DNA from: Chloroflexota bacterium
GTDB lineage: Bacteria; Chloroflexota; Anaerolineae; Anaerolineales; Anaerolineaceae
Direction: 5' to 3'
Length of the DNA stretch: 23,657 nt
Assembly: GCA_029265085.1 (NCBI GenBank)
Contig: JAJUJY010000061.1
Location: 1 to 23,657 of the forward strand
Positions 23,438 to 23,657 of the stretch are shown one piece after another. A program made the translations under genes and the position numbers. The notes below the pieces were generated by a model. The model ran no database searches. It had not been told where the DNA came from and saw nothing but the letters and a program-made list of their open reading frames with translations. Every line of letters begins with the position of its first letter. Position 1 is the stretch's first letter.

Positions 23438-23657
23438 GCTCGGCCTCCTTTTTCTCTTGCAGGAGCCGTTTAAGCAGCGCATCGGATTTGGCAACGGTCA
23501 TTTGCCCGGAGTACTCTCCATCGGTCACAACAATTGGACCTAAGGCACACGCCCCCAGGCAGTTGACCGTCTCTAGGGTAAATTGATGGTCGTAGGTGGT
23601 TTCACCAGCTTTGATGCCTAATTTGCTTTCCAGCCGGTCTAATACCTGTGGGCTGCC
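23430..23657 (-). CDS. nuoE: NuoE-like [2Fe-2S] subunit, 5' end beyond window edge
   Basis: The last 75 residues of a NuoE/HydC-type thioredoxin-like ferredoxin are visible, ending with TGA at 23430-23432. The second half of the [2Fe-2S] motif, NCLGACALGP, is present and the preceding segment VLDRLESKLGI is typical; the first two cysteines lie outside the window. The stop overlaps the ATG of the NuoF-like gene, so the two are translationally coupled. The start and any upstream partner gene cannot be seen. Confidence 0.9.
   Translation of the reverse strand, partial: GSPQVLDRLESKLGIKAGETTYDHQFTLETVNCLGACALGPIVVTDGEYSGQMTVAKSDALLKRLLQEKKEAEHA

Noticed and set aside
20853..23657. Part of a respiratory complex I operon
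   Set aside because: No membrane subunits or NuoBCDI genes follow; the NuoF-like protein has the HydB/HndC layout and leads into hdrA.

Overview
The window most likely comes from an anaerobic member of the Chloroflexota, close to Anaerolineae. This is an inference from gene content: a lipoprotein with a Pro/Thr-rich linker and an NBR1-type Ig-like domain, an archaeal-style split glutamate-synthase module, HdrA-type flavoproteins, and many Fe-S oxidoreductases with no haem or oxygen-linked genes. No rRNA is present to confirm it. Most genes are on the minus strand; the plus strand carries only radC, a tRNA, a PPK2 gene and one lipoprotein gene.

Region 1 (1-6962, minus strand) is a tightly packed row. 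In transcription order it holds a membrane zinc-ribbon protein, a PfkB-family sugar kinase, ParA, ParB, an amidohydrolase and two histidine kinases, the second cut by the window edge. Spacing from PfkB onward is 5 to 17 bases, so co-transcription is likely. A TATAAT box lies just before the zinc-ribbon gene and another just before pfkB; the pfkB message may be leaderless. The first histidine kinase carries two N-terminal MshEN-like motifs, a fold known elsewhere to bind cyclic di-GMP.

Region 2 (6963-11504) holds radC, a tRNA with anticodon CAT behind a very good promoter, a two-copy repeat that looks like a duplicated tRNA 3' end plus terminator, a class I-like polyphosphate kinase 2, an inositol-monophosphatase-family enzyme (minus) and the lipoprotein (plus). 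Bidirectional terminators separate convergent genes.

Region 3 (11503-15161, minus) holds a PAS-GGDEF diguanylate cyclase with an intact active site and I-site, and a PEP-synthase-like protein that has the ATP-grasp half but no phosphohistidine or PEP-binding half.

Region 4 (15231-23657, minus) is the most interesting part: seven consecutive redox genes with very short gaps. In order they are a NuoE-like subunit (partial), a NuoF/HydB-like NADH-FMN subunit, a HoxU-like Fe-S protein, an HdrA-MvhD fusion, an FrhB-family flavo-Fe-S protein, a stand-alone GXGXG domain and a ferredoxin-GltB FMN-domain protein. Together they suggest a soluble complex joining NAD(H), ferredoxin and an HdrA-type, possibly electron-bifurcating, flavin to a glutamate-synthase-like active site. 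The glutaminase domain, GltD, HdrB and HdrC are not in the window, so substrate and direction are open.
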